Below are positions 22,643 through 34,393 of a stretch of 64,000 nt of DNA, one piece after another. The notes beneath the pieces were generated by a model, which saw only the letters and a list, made by a program, of their open reading frames with translations, had not been told where the DNA came from and searched no databases. Source of the stretch: Neoconidiobolus thromboides FSU 785 (Eukaryota; Entomophthoromycota; Entomophthoromycetes; Entomophthorales; Neoconidiobolaceae); contig MU626371.1 of assembly GCA_025603075.1 (NCBI GenBank), forward strand, positions 1 to 64,000, in the 5' to 3' direction. Each line of letters begins with the position of its first letter. The first letter of the stretch is position 1. The position numbers were made by a program, and so were the translations under genes.

Positions 22643-24135
22643 CTAATTTTTTATATCAAATTTAGGTGGTGGATATTTTAAGTACTCATATGAGCCTACA
22701 GATTGATGCACTTTATATAAATTCCATAGACTATCACTTATCATTAATTCATGTATAAACTTTCTAAAATTTTTTAAAGACAACGAGTTCAAATGATAGT
22801 CATACCACGTATTATATTCCTCTATAAACTTCAGTCCTTTTTTACCCTTTTCATTCGCTTCTGTCAAATTCGCATAATATTGGGTATATCCTAATAATTC
22901 TCCATCAAATGGGGTATATATATAATATCTAAGAGCTGGGTGATTATATGGCGTTATACTTGGACCAGTTGTCATTATATTTACAATATTTTTATCTTTC
23001 CAAGTATATTCTGGCCTGTCATCTCCAGTCAAAGTAATAAATTCATATTTATTGTGCTTTTTATTACTGGTTATAAATGAAATAACATCCGCTAAAATAA
23101 TATTAAATATTAAGATAAATATAGTAAAACAATGTACTTACTATTTGTGTGGCCCCAAAATAAACTTACAATATTCCCTGAATACTGTCCAACCAAGTTA
23201 ATTAATTTATTATAACATTCTTTTTTTAAAATTCTACGATTTAACTCATCATGAGGTGGTATATGACCCATAACATAAGCTTTAAGATCATTTTCCTTTA
23301 TCCAGGTTAGTTTTTCTTCCAACCAATGTAGCATAATAGTTGCTGGTGAACTTGGGTCACTACAATCTGCGACTTCTTTATTTGCAACATATAAATACAT
23401 TGAATTTATGTTGAGTAGCTTAAGTTTAGTACTAAAACCAAAATCCTGAGCCCAATACCCGCCTTTCAAAAAGGTGTCTTTCTCTTTTTCGCTATTGTAA
23501 AAGCTAAGCAGCTTGTTTGGCTTCCATAAATCAAATAAAGTCTTAAAAATTTTATCATTAGCAGTTAAGGCATTATGTTCAATAACATCGTTATTTCCAA
23601 TAGTAGGGATTAAAATTGTTCTTGATAAATTAAAATTCTTATTAAAGTAATCAAAAACTAAATTATGGTCTGTCAAAACTTGCTCTTTTGTTCTTGGTGC
23701 CTTTTTGTCTCTATTATGTCTAGAACTATCTCCAGTGTAAATAATAAAATCAACATTATGAAATCGATTATTTATGTATTCAAAAGATTCTTCTACTAAT
23801 ATATCTGGACTATCGCAGCGAGATCCCAATGCACCGTATATTCCAGCAATATTTTTGGCTCCGTCGCTGTTTTTTCGGTGACATAATTCATCTGGATCAC
23901 TACCGTTCATGTAATCAGGGTCAATATGAATATCTTTGAAAATTAACATTAATAAAATATAACTTTTTATCCATTTACCTGTAATATGTAAGAATGTACC
24001 ATTGGCTTTTTTCACTGAATATTCTCTTGATTCACATATATTTAATTTAGTGAATCTAGGATGTATTCCGTATATGTTTTTTGAAGTAATAACATATAAG
24101 TGCAACAAAAACAATGTTAGGTACTTGAACTTCAT
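22643..24135 (-). CDS. PPN1: Endopolyphosphatase-like metallophosphatase
   Basis: Three exons on the minus strand: 24135-23979, 23933-23142 and 23091-22643, giving 465 residues. Residues 1-18 are a signal or anchor sequence (MKFKYLTLFLLHLYVITS). The calcineurin-type metal-binding motifs appear in order: HITDIHIDPDY (split by intron 1 at the Asp codon), IIYTGDSSRHNRD, IPTIGNNDVIEHN, VMGHIPPH and WGHTNTDV (split by intron 2). The CDSP motif and the GPSITPYNHPALRYY block are typical of vacuolar endopolyphosphatases (Ppn1) and their acid-sphingomyelinase-like relatives. It should hydrolyse internal bonds of polyphosphate in the vacuole. It is shorter than yeast Ppn1 (674 residues), mainly by lacking the long C-terminal extension. 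It diverges from the pirin-like gene over a 171-bp shared promoter. Confidence 0.85.
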
Positions 24136-24306
24136 TCTATAATTATAAAAAAAGGCTAATCCTTAGATTCAAGTTATGCAATTTTTAAATTAAAATTTAA
24201 TTTTGGGGATTCATTATGCGAAATTTGGGTTTAAACGCATGGAAAGGTATTTTAAATAATCGACCTATAAGTTAAAGCTTAACTCTTTCTTTATATATTA
24301 AAAGGA

Positions 24307-25556
24307 ATGGACTTTCAATCAACTTTATCTTCCGCCTTCACTTCACAATTATATATGTTGGCTTTACCAGTCAGTATATATTTAGTGATGAAATTAATAG
24401 GATACGTAGCAAATAGGTTAATAAGTCAAGATACTTTAAATAAATGGTTTAAACCGAAAGAAGAAAAGGAGCATGTGCCTGAAAAACCAAAAAGGCCAAA
24501 GTTAAATACTGGTCCATATATCGATAAACCTTCTGAGGAAGAGCCTTATTTACCCAATAACATTAATCCATTAATTCAAATTATAAAGAGACAGAATCAA
24601 GATAGAGGCTTAACAGAATCTGGATGGTTAAAATCACATCACACTTTCCAATTTGGGAAGTATATAGATGATAGATATATTGGACATGGATCTTTAAGAG
24701 TCTTTAATGAAGATTTCATTAGCCCAGGTAAATAGAATTTTTAATTTTTAATACTTATAATATCACTTGTTAATATTAAATTTATTAGGTAAAGGATTTC
24801 CACAACTTTTAAGAAAAGATTTTGAAATCGTTACTATTGTTTTGAAAGGAACTTTGAATCATTATGACTGTAAGCTTTAATATTATAATTGAATGTTTGT
24901 ACTAAAAAGGAATAGCTATTGACAACAACTTAAGTTTAGATGCAGGAAGTTGCCAATTAATGACATGTGGAAATGGAATAAAACACCTTGAAGAAAATGG
25001 AAGTTATGATGATACTTTGCAATACTTACAGCTATGGTTTGCACCTAGTTTTTCAGATTTGGAAAGTAGCTACTCTCATAAGAAATTCGACTTTGAGTAT
25101 ACTAAAAACAAAATGATACCTTTGATATCCCCATACCATAAAGTAGATAAAGTTCCAATTACTCATATACAAGTTGAAGACGAAAAAAGTAAAAAAAACA
25201 AAATAAAAAATGATAAAGGTGAAACAAAAACTGAAGTAAAAGAAGTTAAAAAAGAACTTGAAAATGAAACTAAGATAAAAAATACTTTGGGAATAAACTC
25301 GGATTCATATATATATTATTCCCAGTTAGAGCCAGGGAAAAAAGTAATTTGCGAAATGCAAAACGGAACCAAAAGGAAAGGATATGTACACCATATCTCT
25401 GATGACGATAGTTCATCTTTGTTATCCATTAATTATGAGCAAAGGTTAAAACCAGGGGATGGTGCTTTTATTGGTGGACTAACTGACGTTGAGTCTTTGG
25501 AGTTCAAAAATTTAGGTGATAGTAATGCTGTATTTATTGTTATTGACATGGCTTAA
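24307..25556 (+). CDS. Membrane-anchored pirin-like protein with incomplete metal site
   Basis: Three exons: 24307-24727, 24789-24869 and 24916-25556, giving 380 residues. The pirin/YhhW signature is clear: RGLTESGWLKSHHTFQFG, GHGSLRVFNEDFISPGKGF, FEIVTIVLKGTLNHYDS, LDAGSCQLMTCGNGIKHLE and LQYLQLWFAP. Pirins are bicupin metal proteins; some are quercetin dioxygenases, others transcription cofactors. The usual THPHRDME segment, which gives two metal-binding His, reads QLLRKDFE here, so both are missing. The second pair (GIRHSE) is kept as GIKHLE. An N-terminal hydrophobic segment (LYMLALPVSIYLVMKLIGYV) should anchor it in a membrane, which is unusual for the family. The C-terminal cupin carries a Lys/Glu-rich insert of about 45 residues. 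It probably does not bind metal normally; function unknown. Confidence 0.8.
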
Positions 25557-25676
25557 TTCAGGGATTTTTAATCCATCTTCCTATTATTGACTTAAATTAA
25601 CTATTATGCATAATAAAGATTCAATCAGTATCTATTTGTATTATTATTATTACCTATAAACTTAATAAAAAATTCA

Positions 25677-25684
25677 TGACGTCA
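25677..25684. promoter_or_regulatory. TGACGTCA (CRE/ATF-type) site upstream of VPS27
   Basis: Perfect palindrome TGACGTCA, about 170 bp before the VPS27 start. It is the consensus for ATF/CREB-type bZIP factors. Binding is inferred. Confidence 0.5.
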
Positions 25685-25855
25685 ATCTCCCTGTGGCGAA
25701 AAACTGTGAAATTTTCAATTTACAGCCATTTAAAACTCAGCATCCTATTGGCTATAGCATAAGCAAACTAAAAATCGACAAAAAATGGATAAATATAGGT
25801 CAAACATAAAAAGCTTAGAAACCAATCTTTGATACAAATAGTTTACAATTCAACT

Positions 25856-28224
25856 ATGTTTTCCTCAATATTTGGCTATAACCCTTTGGACGAGTTGATA
25901 GGTAACCTCAATATCTAGTAAAAGTTTTTTTTGGTTTTAATTTAGTTTAAAGATAAGGCGACCTCCGAAAATCTACCAAGTGGCCAAGAAGACATTGCTT
26001 TAAACTTAGAAATAAGTGACCAGATAAGGTCAAAAACGTTTAACCCAAAAGATGTAATAACTTCATTAAGGCGCAGACTAAGGCATGCTAACCCAAATGT
26101 ACAATTACTAGCTTTAACAGTAAGTAGCAACTCGTATAATAAGTTATGATTTATAACTTTTTGATTAGTTAGCTGATACTTGTGTGAAGAACGCTGGAGA
26201 TTTATTTTTAAAAGAATTAGCTAGTAGAGAATTTATGGATGATTTAGTCTCAATATTAAAGCACCCAGTAAATATAATACAGTTATTTAATTACTCATAG
26301 CTCAATTATATTTGATTATAGGGTGGTATAAATCCACAAGTAAAAACGCGATTATTAGAATCTATTCAAAGCTGGTCCATTTCATTTAAGGGCAGATCTG
26401 ATTTGATATATACCTCTCAAATCTTTGGTGCTTTGAAGGCTCAAGGCTATATTTTCCCACCTCCAGAAAGTTTATCAAGTGCAATGATTGATACTAAAAT
26501 AGTAATACCATTTATTATTATTTTAATTGTGCCTAATTTTTATAGGCCCCAGAATGGACAGACTCAGAAGTTTGTATGAGATGTAGAACCGCATTTACTT
26601 TTACTAATAGAAAGGTAGATATTTTGACTAAATGTTGAAGATTCGAGTTTAAATATCATTTAGCATCATTGTCGTAACTGTGGTCAAACATTCTGCCAAA
26701 CATGTTCCAGCAATAGTGTTCCACTTCCACATTTCGGGATAAATGACCCCGTAAGAGTATGTACTGGGTGTTACCTTGGACTCAAAAGGGTGAATAACGA
26801 GTAAGAAAATAGTCATATTGATATTTACAAATAATAATTACATTTAATAGCTCAACATCTCTTTCACTCTCAGAGTTTATTTCCACAGAAACTCCACCCA
26901 ACGCAAATAATCCAGAAACTAAAGCTAATAACTATGCTGATATGAACTCTTCTGATTTTGATGCTGATTTAAGGAAAGCAATAGAACTTTCACTTACGGA
27001 AGCCAAAAAAAACGCATCAGACAAAGAAACATATATCGATTACCATGAAGTGAAAAAGCCTGAAATAAATCAAGAAGAAGATCCAGATTTAGCAGCTGCA
27101 ATTGCTGCTTCTCTGAAAGATATGGAAATATCTCAACATAGAGTTAATAACAATTCAAACTATTTACCCGATGAGATTACAAGGGTATGTATCGTATTAA
27201 GTTACGTTATATTATAATTTTTAATCACAAAATATTTAGAAGGAAAGCTTTAAGCCAGAATTACCTCATTTTAATCTTTCAGATAAAGAACTTCAAAATT
27301 TATCATTATTCTCCAAATTGATTGAAACAATTGATCTCAATCATGGTCGTATTGATCCTTCCATACATGTAATTTTAATTTAATTTAATTGACATCGCAT
27401 TAATCTTTAATTTAGAATCTTTATGCAGATATAAGTAGTTTAGCTCCAAAGCTAGCTTTGAGTATAAACGATTCAACTTATAAGCATGGTAATTACCTTG
27501 TTTTTATAACATTTATAAATATTAAAGTTACTAGGTCATTTTACTGACCTTCAAAATAAACTTAGCTCGGCAGTCAAAATGTATGACTCTTTATTAGAGA
27601 AAAGCATGTATAAAAGACATTATGGATTAAGCAGTACGCCTAATTCTAATCATTATACTTATGGAACCGTAAGTGTATACTAACGAATAATTATTATAAT
27701 ACTAAATTCTATAGGCCCCAACAGCACCAATTAATCAATTTCAGCATAGTGTACCAAGCTCCTATATAGATCCTTCAAGAGCGGATGGAAATCCTCATTA
27801 TCCTCACCATCCTGCGGGTCATGCGCCTTCGCCACATGAATATAATTACCATTCAGCAGAAACTTCCTCACATTACCCTTCTCCAGGAGCTCCATCCCAC
27901 CCTTATAATAATACACCATCAAATATTCCTTCACAAGTTGCCTATCAACACAATCCGTCTGTACCTAGAGCACCCATTCATCCACATTACCAACCTGACT
28001 CATCTGCTCCTAGTGCCCCCTCTTATTATAATCATAGTGTCGGTACGACACCAAACTCACAAGTGCATCCTGCTTATCCCTCTTATCAGCCTAATGTACC
28101 AGGAACACCAGGATATCATGAGAATCCTGCTTATCCCCAGGCCGCAACAAATCAGCACCAAGACCCCAACAACCACCCACAACCCCAATCTGCACCTCAG
28201 GATACACCATTAATTGAACTGTAA
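25856..28224 (+). CDS. VPS27: ESCRT-0 subunit Vps27 (VHS-FYVE-UIM)
   Basis: About eleven exons; the first seven are 25856-25901, 25953-26119, 26169-26267, 26322-26501, 26546-26614, 26664-26800 and 26851-27184, and the last begins near 27715. Domains in order: VHS ([40 protein letters not shown]); FYVE zinc finger ([36 protein letters not shown]) that binds endosomal PI3P; two ubiquitin-interacting motifs ([15 protein letters not shown] and [16 protein letters not shown]); a helical region like the GAT/Hse1-binding segment; and a long Pro/His/Tyr-rich tail. The tail holds PTAP (in APTAPINQF) and a PSAP, motifs for the ESCRT-I UEV domain, and ends in LIEL, a clathrin-box-like sequence. It gathers ubiquitinated cargo on endosomes and recruits ESCRT-I. 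This is a complete, orthodox Vps27. Confidence 0.93.
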
Positions 28225-28746
28225 TTTTTTGTTATTTTGATTAAATTTATATTTTTATCTAATTTATCCATAAGCCAAAACTACTATTATTAAATTCGTG
28301 GATTCTACTTTTTATAAAATATTTCTATAACTATTCTATTTCTTTTAATATAGGGTAGGTTTATAAAAAATAAATATAAAACTTAAAATGATTAATATAG
28401 AGTTATCTGGTTTCTTTGTTTTGTTTAATTTTTAAGTGCCAATAAATGGGAAAATTATTAGTGGAACTTTTAAAAAACATACCCATATATTAATATTTTA
28501 TGTTAATATATATCCAAATAGTGTTTACATTGAAGGCTTGAGGTTTCTTAAGAAACTGACTATCAAATAAATGCCATAAGAAATATCAAATTATAGTAAT
28601 ACTTTCAAAGGTTAAGACTATTAGAATTTAGTAATTAGAGAAAGCAATCAAATATTTAAGGCTTTATATCAGCTTAAAATTGCATTTAAAAATTAATAAC
28701 TATAGTATACAATATATTGATTTATTTTAACTATTACTTACAATAT
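28225..28746. other. Intergenic region with a partial MITE
   Basis: 3' flanks of VPS27 (plus) and of a secreted-protein gene (minus). It contains a 5'-truncated MITE and, near 28690-28746, a segment that is closely similar to the 3' flank of the paralog at 32284 (AAAATTAATAACTATAGTAT). Confidence 0.55.
28410..28488 (-). mobile_element. MITE copy 7, truncated
   Basis: Only the core and right half are clear: TTTTTAAGTGCCAATAAATG, then AAATTATTAGTGGAACTTTT and CATACCCATAT. The left terminus is missing or badly decayed. Confidence 0.7.
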
Positions 28747-29160
28747 TTAAAGTTTAAGAACCTTCAAAATAGTTCTTTTAAGAGGTGAGCGTCCTTTAAC
28801 TTTTGTCTTACCAGCTTCATCTTCAGAGCCTTCACCTGCAAATGTGACCATTCTATCAAAAACCTCTTCCTCAATTCCATCGATTTCTGCTTCAAGCTCT
28901 TTATCTCTACCTTCCTTGTTTTTAACCACTTCTCTGTAATAATATTCACAATCATGAAGTAAATCTGTCAATTCTTTTACAGTTGCAGCTGAGTTGAAAC
29001 GTTTATCATAGTTACACAACTCATAGATAGTGGCTTTACCGTCATTGGTTACAACTCCTTGATTAAACTCACGTTTAATGCTAGAAAATAAGCCACGAAT
29101 CGATAGAGTATTTACAGAAAGGGCGGCAGCAGAGAACAAAGCGATATTTAAAAATTTCAT
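28747..29160 (-). CDS. Secreted 'DC-module' protein, short paralog
   Basis: Single exon, 137 residues from the ATG at 29160. That start is chosen because the paralog at 32284 begins at the same place; seven in-frame codons lie upstream. Leader MKFLNIALFSAAALSVNTLS is a signal peptide. After it come KR sites (SSIKREFNQG, YDKRFNS) and one copy of the DC module (RFNSAATVKELTDLLHDCEY, KNKEGRDKELEAEIDGIEEE). The C-terminus is KR followed by the octapeptide TILKVLKL. Compared with its paralog it lacks a Cys-containing segment of about 68 residues. No known family is recognised. The KR sites suggest Kex2-type processing in the Golgi, which is inference. Promoter and 3' flank are also similar to the paralog, so the whole gene was duplicated. 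Confidence 0.75.
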   Translation of the reverse strand: MKFLNIALFSAAALSVNTLSIRGLFSSIKREFNQGVVTNDGKATIYELCNYDKRFNSAATVKELTDLLHDCEYYYREVVKNKEGRDKELEAEIDGIEEEVFDRMVTFAGEGSEDEAGKTKVKGRSPLKRTILKVLKL

Positions 29161-30794
29161 CTTGATTTGATTTATATACAATTGATAGGCAGATATATGA
29201 TTCTTATTTAAAAAGTTTAGTTATATTTGAATGTTTTTTTTGACTATTTATAGCTAATTTTTTTCATTCATTTTATTTCTCTATACTTTGAATAGTTTTA
29301 TTTTAAAGGGATTATGGATGATAATAATTGTTAAACGGATAATTTAAACACTATACTCAAATTTAGTAGTTTCACCATACTCTATTTGCAATAAACGGAC
29401 TATTTATTGTTCTTAAAATGAAATTAATGTTACCTTACGGATATAATAAAGTCTATTATGTAACATTTCCTTTAGGCATCTAAAAACACGCTAAAATGGC
29501 TTTAAATATTTTGTCCATATTTTATTTAATGAAACTTTAAAGGTTGTAAGCTGAATATTAAGACAGAAAAGATTCATACATATTATCCTTTTAGATCTAT
29601 AATTTTAATAAAAACGCATAGAGCTAAGTAATGGTATATAAAGACTAGTTGAAAACACTGATAGTTTAATTCTTTTATGGCTCCTATCTCCAATTCTTTA
29701 TTTGGATATATTTACTCCAAGCCTTTTAGCTTTTTATGTATGCTGGCTAAAAATAACGAAGTGACGTCAAGGATATTATGAGAACAACAAAAGAAGCCTA
29801 CTAAATTTGCAAGCCTCATGTGATATTTTACTTTTCATGATCTCTAAATTTTTTAGGTATAATCCCCAAGCTAAGTATCAAAACAATTCTACAAATAAAT
29901 ATCGCAATTCTTTGAATGCATGCATTCAGAATTTCAAAGGTTTGAATTTTTGTAGTTCTTATATATTTTGGCCGCGTCCAACTATTTTTGAAGTAATAAC
30001 TCCACTTTTATTTCCTATCTCACTATCCTGCTGATTTCAAATTTTATCCATTAGTAAAATTTACTTCTGCTGCAATTCTAATGGGACATTACTAATTAAA
30101 AACAAAATTTTCTCAAAACTATGCCAAAAACAGAAGCCAATTATTAAAAAAGCCAAACAAACGAATATTGATTCTAAAAGTTATCGCATATTAGATCGCA
30201 ATAAAATTGCAACAGTGTACTATTTTCAGTCTTTAAAACCTTAAAGAATCAATCAACCCCAGCGATTTGCTATTTTAAAAAATCGAAATAATACAATAAA
30301 ACAATATTTATATAAAAATACTTTCATAGCTTTCATAAACCCTTGCTGCTAATACCAGTCGAAATTTCCATGTGGTATTTCAAAATATTGGATTTTAAAT
30401 TCTATTTTTAGATACTTTATCAACTAATAGCTTTTTATCGTAATAATAGACTTTAAAAACTCCTTCTTAATGTTGATTGATTTATTGTCTGTTTTTAAAT
30501 TATTATCTGTTAAATATCAAACAACTATCATATTTAAAGATCTAGCAAATGCTTTAATTAAAATGTTTTATTTTATGAAATTTCAAGTTACAACGTATAT
30601 TCCAATTTATTGATGGCATCTATAGGACCAAGGACTATACTAATTTTTGTGTATTGAAAAATTAGTTAGAATTACATTTACTGCTATAATGTCTTTATGT
30701 AAAAAACTTTTGGACTTATAAACTAAATAAATCTTAAAAATAATAGCAATCAAATTGGACAACTTTATTACAAAATTGGTAAAATCAATTCAAT

Positions 30795-30900
30795 ATATGG
30801 GGATGTATCTTTTTGCCTAGCAACTTTACTAACAATTTCTCTGCTCAAATAGCGCTTAAAAATAGAAAAAGTAATGAGACCAGAAAAAATATCTCAATAT
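30795..30900 (+). mobile_element. MITE copy 8 (ATATGGGGATGT family)
   Basis: Begins ATATGGGGATGTATCTTTTTG, contains AAATAGCGCTTAAAAATAGA, ends GAAAAAATATCTCAATAT. Confidence 0.87.
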
Positions 30901-31172
30901 ATAAAAAACTATTTGTTATACAAATCTCAAGAAAACAAATCGAATAAATTAATGAAATTTATTAAACACCTGTTTTTTTCACTTTTTCGTTATTCCATTA
31001 AATATATCAAAAAACAGCTTGAATAGTAATGAATTGATTTTTCTTTGAGCTTTAATAAAATCAATAGCTTTTCAAAGGCATATTAACAATTCTGCCAAGT
31101 GACTGTATAATAACCCAACTATTATTTGAATGCTATAAAGTCAAAATAGCTAAATTTAAATTTACATCATAA

Positions 31173-31272
31173 AATGGAGGTATTTTTTTTGGTTTCATTA
31201 CTTCTACTTTTTAAGCGCTATTTGAGCGGAAAAACTATTAGTGAAATTCTTAAATACAAAAATACTTCTAAA
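31173..31272 (-). mobile_element. MITE copy 9 (ATATGGGGATGT family)
   Basis: Left end AATGGAGGTATTTTTTTTGG, core TTTTTAAGCGCTATTTGAGC, right end CAAAAATACTTCTAAAT. The termini are more eroded than in most copies. Confidence 0.82.
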
Positions 31273-32283
31273 TTATCAAATTAGTAGTATGTCATTTATT
31301 AAACTTGGGTTTTTAATATATATAATTGTTACTCTCAAGGAAATAACGGCTTGATTATAAATATCTTTACTAATTTGAGGATATTTAAACTAAATGACAG
31401 TTTGATAATCAAAGGCCACAATGTTAATCGAAAAACATCAAAGTTAAATACTATTAGAGTTTTTATCTCATCAGCCTATATCCTATTTGTCTAGAAAGCG
31501 TGTTAAACTCGCTAAACATTTCTTAAATATTAATTGCATCTCGTCCTCTACAAAATACAAATGGTGAAGATTAAAGTGTTTATCAAAAAATAGTCATTGT
31601 TATTTATTTATTCGATAATGATATATAGAAAGGTTTATTAAAGTCATCTAAGGGAAATAGTAAATTTGAAAACCTCTCTTCAATGATCACAAGGCCTTAT
31701 ATGATTGATGAACAAAAAGACATTAAAAATATCAAGTTTGCTATTGCTATTGCTATTTTCATTCTCTTTATTGATTTATGATATCAATTCTGCATTTTTA
31801 TAACGCATGATCACTAGTATATTTTTAATATAGCAATATTAAAAATAATATATAGATTCCTTGGCTCTCTGACTGATGGGATCATACTACTCTGGATCCA
31901 CAATCACAATATTGTTTAGTAGTTTGAATTGATTTTGAGTATTTTTGTCGCGCTACTTCTGCACTATAATTTGGAAATATTGCTTGTAAATCAGCCTAGC
32001 TACTGTAAATTATTGAAAAATACTTTTGCATTCTTTTGCCAATGAGATGACTACTGGTTTATATTATAAGGCTCAAGATAAAAAATTAAATAAATGATCT
32101 CTAAGTTAAATACAAAAATACAGCATCGATAAGTTTATTGAAAATTAAATACAATACTGCTACAGTAATTATTGAAAGTAGTTAGATGTCAAAGCAATGC
32201 CTTCTATTAGCTTGAACTCTTGATTTAAAAATTAATAACTACAGTATACTATATTGATTTATTTTAACTATTACTTACAGAGT

Positions 32284-32910
32284 TTAAAGTTTAAGTATCT
32301 TTGAAATAGCCCTTTTAACCATTGAGCTTTTATCATCCTTTACATTGCCTACGTCGTCTTTAGGGCCTACATCACCTGCAAACGAATCTATCCTTTTAAA
32401 GACCTCATCCTCAATTCCATCGATTTCTGCTTCAAGCTCTTTATCTCTACCTTCCTTGTTTTTAATTACAGCTCTATAAAAGTATTCACAATCCTTAATT
32501 AAATCTAATAACACTTTTACAGTTTTAGCTGAGTCGAAACGATTACCATAGCCAGATAATTCAGAAATAGTGGCTTTACCGCCATTGGTTACAACGCCTT
32601 GAGGCTCATGGGAGGATTCTTTGTTATTATCATTTTGAAGCGATTTCAATATTTTGTTCAATTTTTTACCACTATTTTTGCAAATGCTTTGGCATTGGTC
32701 ATTATTGTTATTATACTTTTCAATCACCCTTAACGTAGCATGGCAGCTTGACAAACATTTATCAGTAGCATAACGTACCACTAGCTCCCTTTTACTATAG
32801 TTGACACCTTGGTGAATTTCACGTTTAACATTTGAGAATAAACTATCAACGGATAAAGTATTTACAGAAAGAGCAATGGTAGAAAATAAAGCAAAGTTTA
32901 CAAATTTCAT
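32284..32910 (-). CDS. Secreted 'DC-module' protein, long paralog with Cys-rich insert
   Basis: Single exon, 208 residues. Signal peptide MKFVNFALFSTIALSVNTLS. Two KR sites follow (SNVKREIHQG, YSKRELVVRY). A segment with four Cys (KCLSSCHATLRV, DQCQSICKNSGKK) looks like a small helical hairpin with CxxxC pairs, and an Asn-rich linker follows. Then comes the DC module (RFDSAKTVKVLLDLIKDCEY, KNKEGRDKELEAEIDGIEDE), almost identical in its second half to the paralog at 28747. The C-terminus is KR plus AISKILKL, matching the paralog's KR plus TILKVLKL. I do not recognise the family. Signal peptide, small size, Cys pairs and local duplication fit a secreted effector-like or cell-surface protein, but that is inference. 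Confidence 0.78.
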   Translation of the reverse strand: MKFVNFALFSTIALSVNTLSVDSLFSNVKREIHQGVNYSKRELVVRYATDKCLSSCHATLRVIEKYNNNNDQCQSICKNSGKKLNKILKSLQNDNNKESSHEPQGVVTNGGKATISELSGYGNRFDSAKTVKVLLDLIKDCEYFYRAVIKNKEGRDKELEAEIDGIEDEVFKRIDSFAGDVGPKDDVGNVKDDKSSMVKRAISKILKL

Positions 32911-34094
32911 TTTGATCTATTTAATTTATATAAAATTGATAAGTTGATATATTTGAATTTAAAAGCTAATTTATATTAGAATATTTTTTTAGACTTTTTA
33001 TAGTTGATTTTTTTATCTTACCTTGTTTCTCCGTACTTTGGTTAAGTTTTATTTTGATTGGATTATTATGAATGATATTGAAAAAAAAGGATTATTATCA
33101 GACGCGGATAATTTAAACAATATACACGAATTTATATGCTCTCCATTTTTTATTTTTAATGAAAAGGGCTATTTAGTGTTCTTAAGATTTAGTTCATGAT
33201 ATTATTACGGATGTATTAAACTATGTGGTATATCATTTTCTATATACATCTAAATTATGCAGAGATAGATTCTTCGTTTTAAAATTTTGTCCACTCGTCG
33301 TGAAGCACAAAGCTTAGAAACATCTTTAGTCAAAAACTGAGATAAAAAGTAGTATTCCCACATGTAGGATTTTTTAAAATAGTTTATTTTTAGTCAGAAT
33401 TATATATAGTTAATTTATCAGATACAGATATATATTGTAAACAACTTTGAATTAACTATATTATACCACATTTCCTTTTTTACGCTAATAGGTTCACTAC
33501 CAGCCTTCTAGCTTAGTATCCATTTGAATAAAATAATAATCATATCTAGAACCAATAACAAGAATCTATAAAATCTTACTGTGGATTAACATCTTACCTT
33601 CTTACAAGAGTCACTGAACCTCTCAAACATATTGTCTAAGAAACAGAATAATTAAGTCTGTAAATAAACTCGATCTTTTTGATTGCATGCTTGGTATCTT
33701 ATCTCGAATTTTTAGAATCTGGGACCTTTACAGTTTTTATTAAGCTAACCGACTTTAGTAATACTTTAAAACAACAATTCCATTTTATTTACTATCTTGT
33801 TATTCTAGCAATTCCAACTATTATATAACTTTTATTATTTTCCAAACTTCTAAAACCTTCAAAGATCCAATCAACTTTTGTTCATTTTAATATTAGAAGA
33901 AATCAAAATATATAAAAATCTATGACAAAAGCGAATGGTAGCATAATATACTTTATCCATTATCATTGAGAAAAAGGTTATTGTCAAAAGCTTTCTATCC
34001 TAGTATTAGTGGCATGCATGGATATTTATTTATATCTCATGTCTTTAATTGGCAATTTAGATGTAATATTCAAAATTTCTAATAAATTTTTTAT

Positions 34095-34200
34095 ATATGC
34101 GGATGTATTTTTTTGCTTAAAAATTTTACTAACAATTTTTCCGCTCAAATAGCGCTTAAAAATAGAAAAAGTAGTGAAACCAGAAAAAATACCTCCATAT
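34095..34200 (+). mobile_element. MITE copy 10 (ATATGGGGATGT family)
   Basis: Begins ATATGCGGATGTATTTTTTTG, contains AAATAGCGCTTAAAAATAGA, ends GAAAAAATACCTCCATAT. Confidence 0.88.
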
Positions 34201-34286
34201 CAAGTTTTATTTGTTTGGTTAGGTTGGAGTTTAAGACCTATTTAATTCTCAATTCATTAAAGCTACCTAAGGCATTAGATCCTAAT

Positions 34287-34393
34287 ATATGGGAATGTAT
34301 TTTTGTATTTAATGATTTTACTAACAATTTTTTCATGCAAATAGCGCTTAAAAGATGGAAAAAGTAATAAAGTCAAAAAAAACATCTCCATAT
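34287..34393 (+). mobile_element. MITE copy 11 (ATATGGGGATGT family)
   Basis: Begins ATATGGGAATGTATTTTTG, contains AAATAGCGCTTAAAAGATGG, ends AAAAAAACATCTCCATAT. It lies only 86 bp from copy 10 in the same orientation. Confidence 0.88.

Larger units (their letters stand above)
29161..32283. other. 3.1-kb gene-free region with two MITEs
   Basis: No supported gene. A 75-codon plus-strand frame at 29807-30034 has no domain or splice context. A short stretch near 31635-31781 reads SSKGNSKFENLSSMITRPYM with protein-like composition and may be a gene relic. MITEs lie at 30795 and 31173, in opposite orientations. A TGACGTCA palindrome lies at 29762. Confidence 0.5.

Noticed and set aside
34113..34367. 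84-codon plus-strand frame
   Set aside because: It consists of two MITE copies and the spacer between them.
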